Assembly: GCA_903789505.1 (NCBI GenBank)
Contig: CAIFEU010000158.1
Location: forward strand, 1-5,652
Source: an uncultured Coriobacteriales bacterium
GTDB taxonomy: Bacteria > Actinomycetota > Coriobacteriia > Coriobacteriales > UMGS124
Direction: 5' to 3'
DNA: 5,652 nt
Shown here: positions 5,571 to 5,652 of the stretch, piece after piece
Layout: each line of letters opens with the position of its first letter
Numbering within the stretch: the stretch's first letter is position 1
The notes under the pieces: model-generated
What the model was told of the DNA's origin: nothing
Database searches by the model: none
The model's input: only the letters and a program-made list of their open reading frames with translations
Position numbers and translations under genes: made by a program

Positions 5571-5602
5571 CGCCTCGCCGCTCGGGCGGGGCGCGAGGGG
5601 AG
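5571..5602 (+). promoter_or_regulatory. Leader hairpin and ribosome binding site of the last gene
   Basis: Bases 5571-5579 pair with 5585-5593 (nine pairs, one T-G) around a five-base loop. One base later begins GAGGGGAG (5595-5602), a strong Shine-Dalgarno motif five bases before ATG 5608. The close packing suggests the stem could influence ribosome access. Confidence 0.5.
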
Positions 5603-5607
5603 AGAAG

Positions 5608-5652
5608 ATGGACGACATGATGACGCGCGAGGGACGGGGAACGGTACGGGGC
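5608..5652 (+). CDS. Start of a further gene, cut by the window end
   Basis: Only 15 codons are visible, reading MDDMMTREGRGTVRG, so the product cannot be recognised. The start is supported by GAGGGGAG five bases upstream; ATG 5617 or 5620 in the same frame are alternatives. The gene follows the DUF4956 gene on the same strand after 90 bases. In related clusters the position after VTC and DUF4956 is often filled by a CotH-type kinase-like protein or a carbohydrate-binding surface protein, which would be a reasonable expectation but is not visible here. Confidence 0.5.
   Translation, partial: MDDMMTREGRGTVRG

Overview
The window is very GC-rich and gene-dense, with every recognisable gene on the + strand. 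Dense G/C at third codon positions, together with a LuxR-type regulator whose N-terminal part is a multi-helix membrane domain, points to a high-GC actinobacterium, most likely of the class Coriobacteriia (the Eggerthella, Slackia and Olsenella kind of lineage). That placement is an inference from gene types and composition. No rRNA or tRNA gene is present to fix it.

Layout, left to right. Positions 1-1194 hold the 3' part of a membrane-anchored LuxR-type transcription regulator, cut by the window edge. A 210-base gap (1195-1404) follows with strong potential hairpins and a possible 30-codon small ORF. Positions 1405-2139 encode an OmpR/PhoB-type response regulator and 2148-3623 its partner membrane histidine kinase, only 8 bases apart. 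A 108-base gap with a locally AT-richer patch, a possible promoter and a small palindrome leads to 3732-4646, a VTC-domain polyphosphate polymerase. A 157-base spacer with a hairpin over the stop codon and two 29-base direct repeats leads to 4804-5517, a DUF4956-type multi-pass membrane protein. After a 90-base hairpin-rich spacer, a further gene appears to start at 5608 and runs off the end.

How they may work together. The response regulator and kinase form a standard two-component pair. The VTC enzyme is expected to make inorganic polyphosphate from ATP at the inner face of the membrane. The DUF4956 protein beside it has several membrane helices plus a C-terminal soluble domain, and is a good candidate for its membrane partner. 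VTC and DUF4956 genes are known to me as frequent neighbours in Gram-positive bacteria, often next to a CotH-type or carbohydrate-binding surface protein; the truncated last gene could be that third member, but 15 codons cannot show it. The most interesting reading is a signal-regulated, membrane-associated polyphosphate (or phosphoryl-transfer) module whose sensed signal and product destination are unknown. The LuxR-type gene at the left is probably a separate transcription unit.
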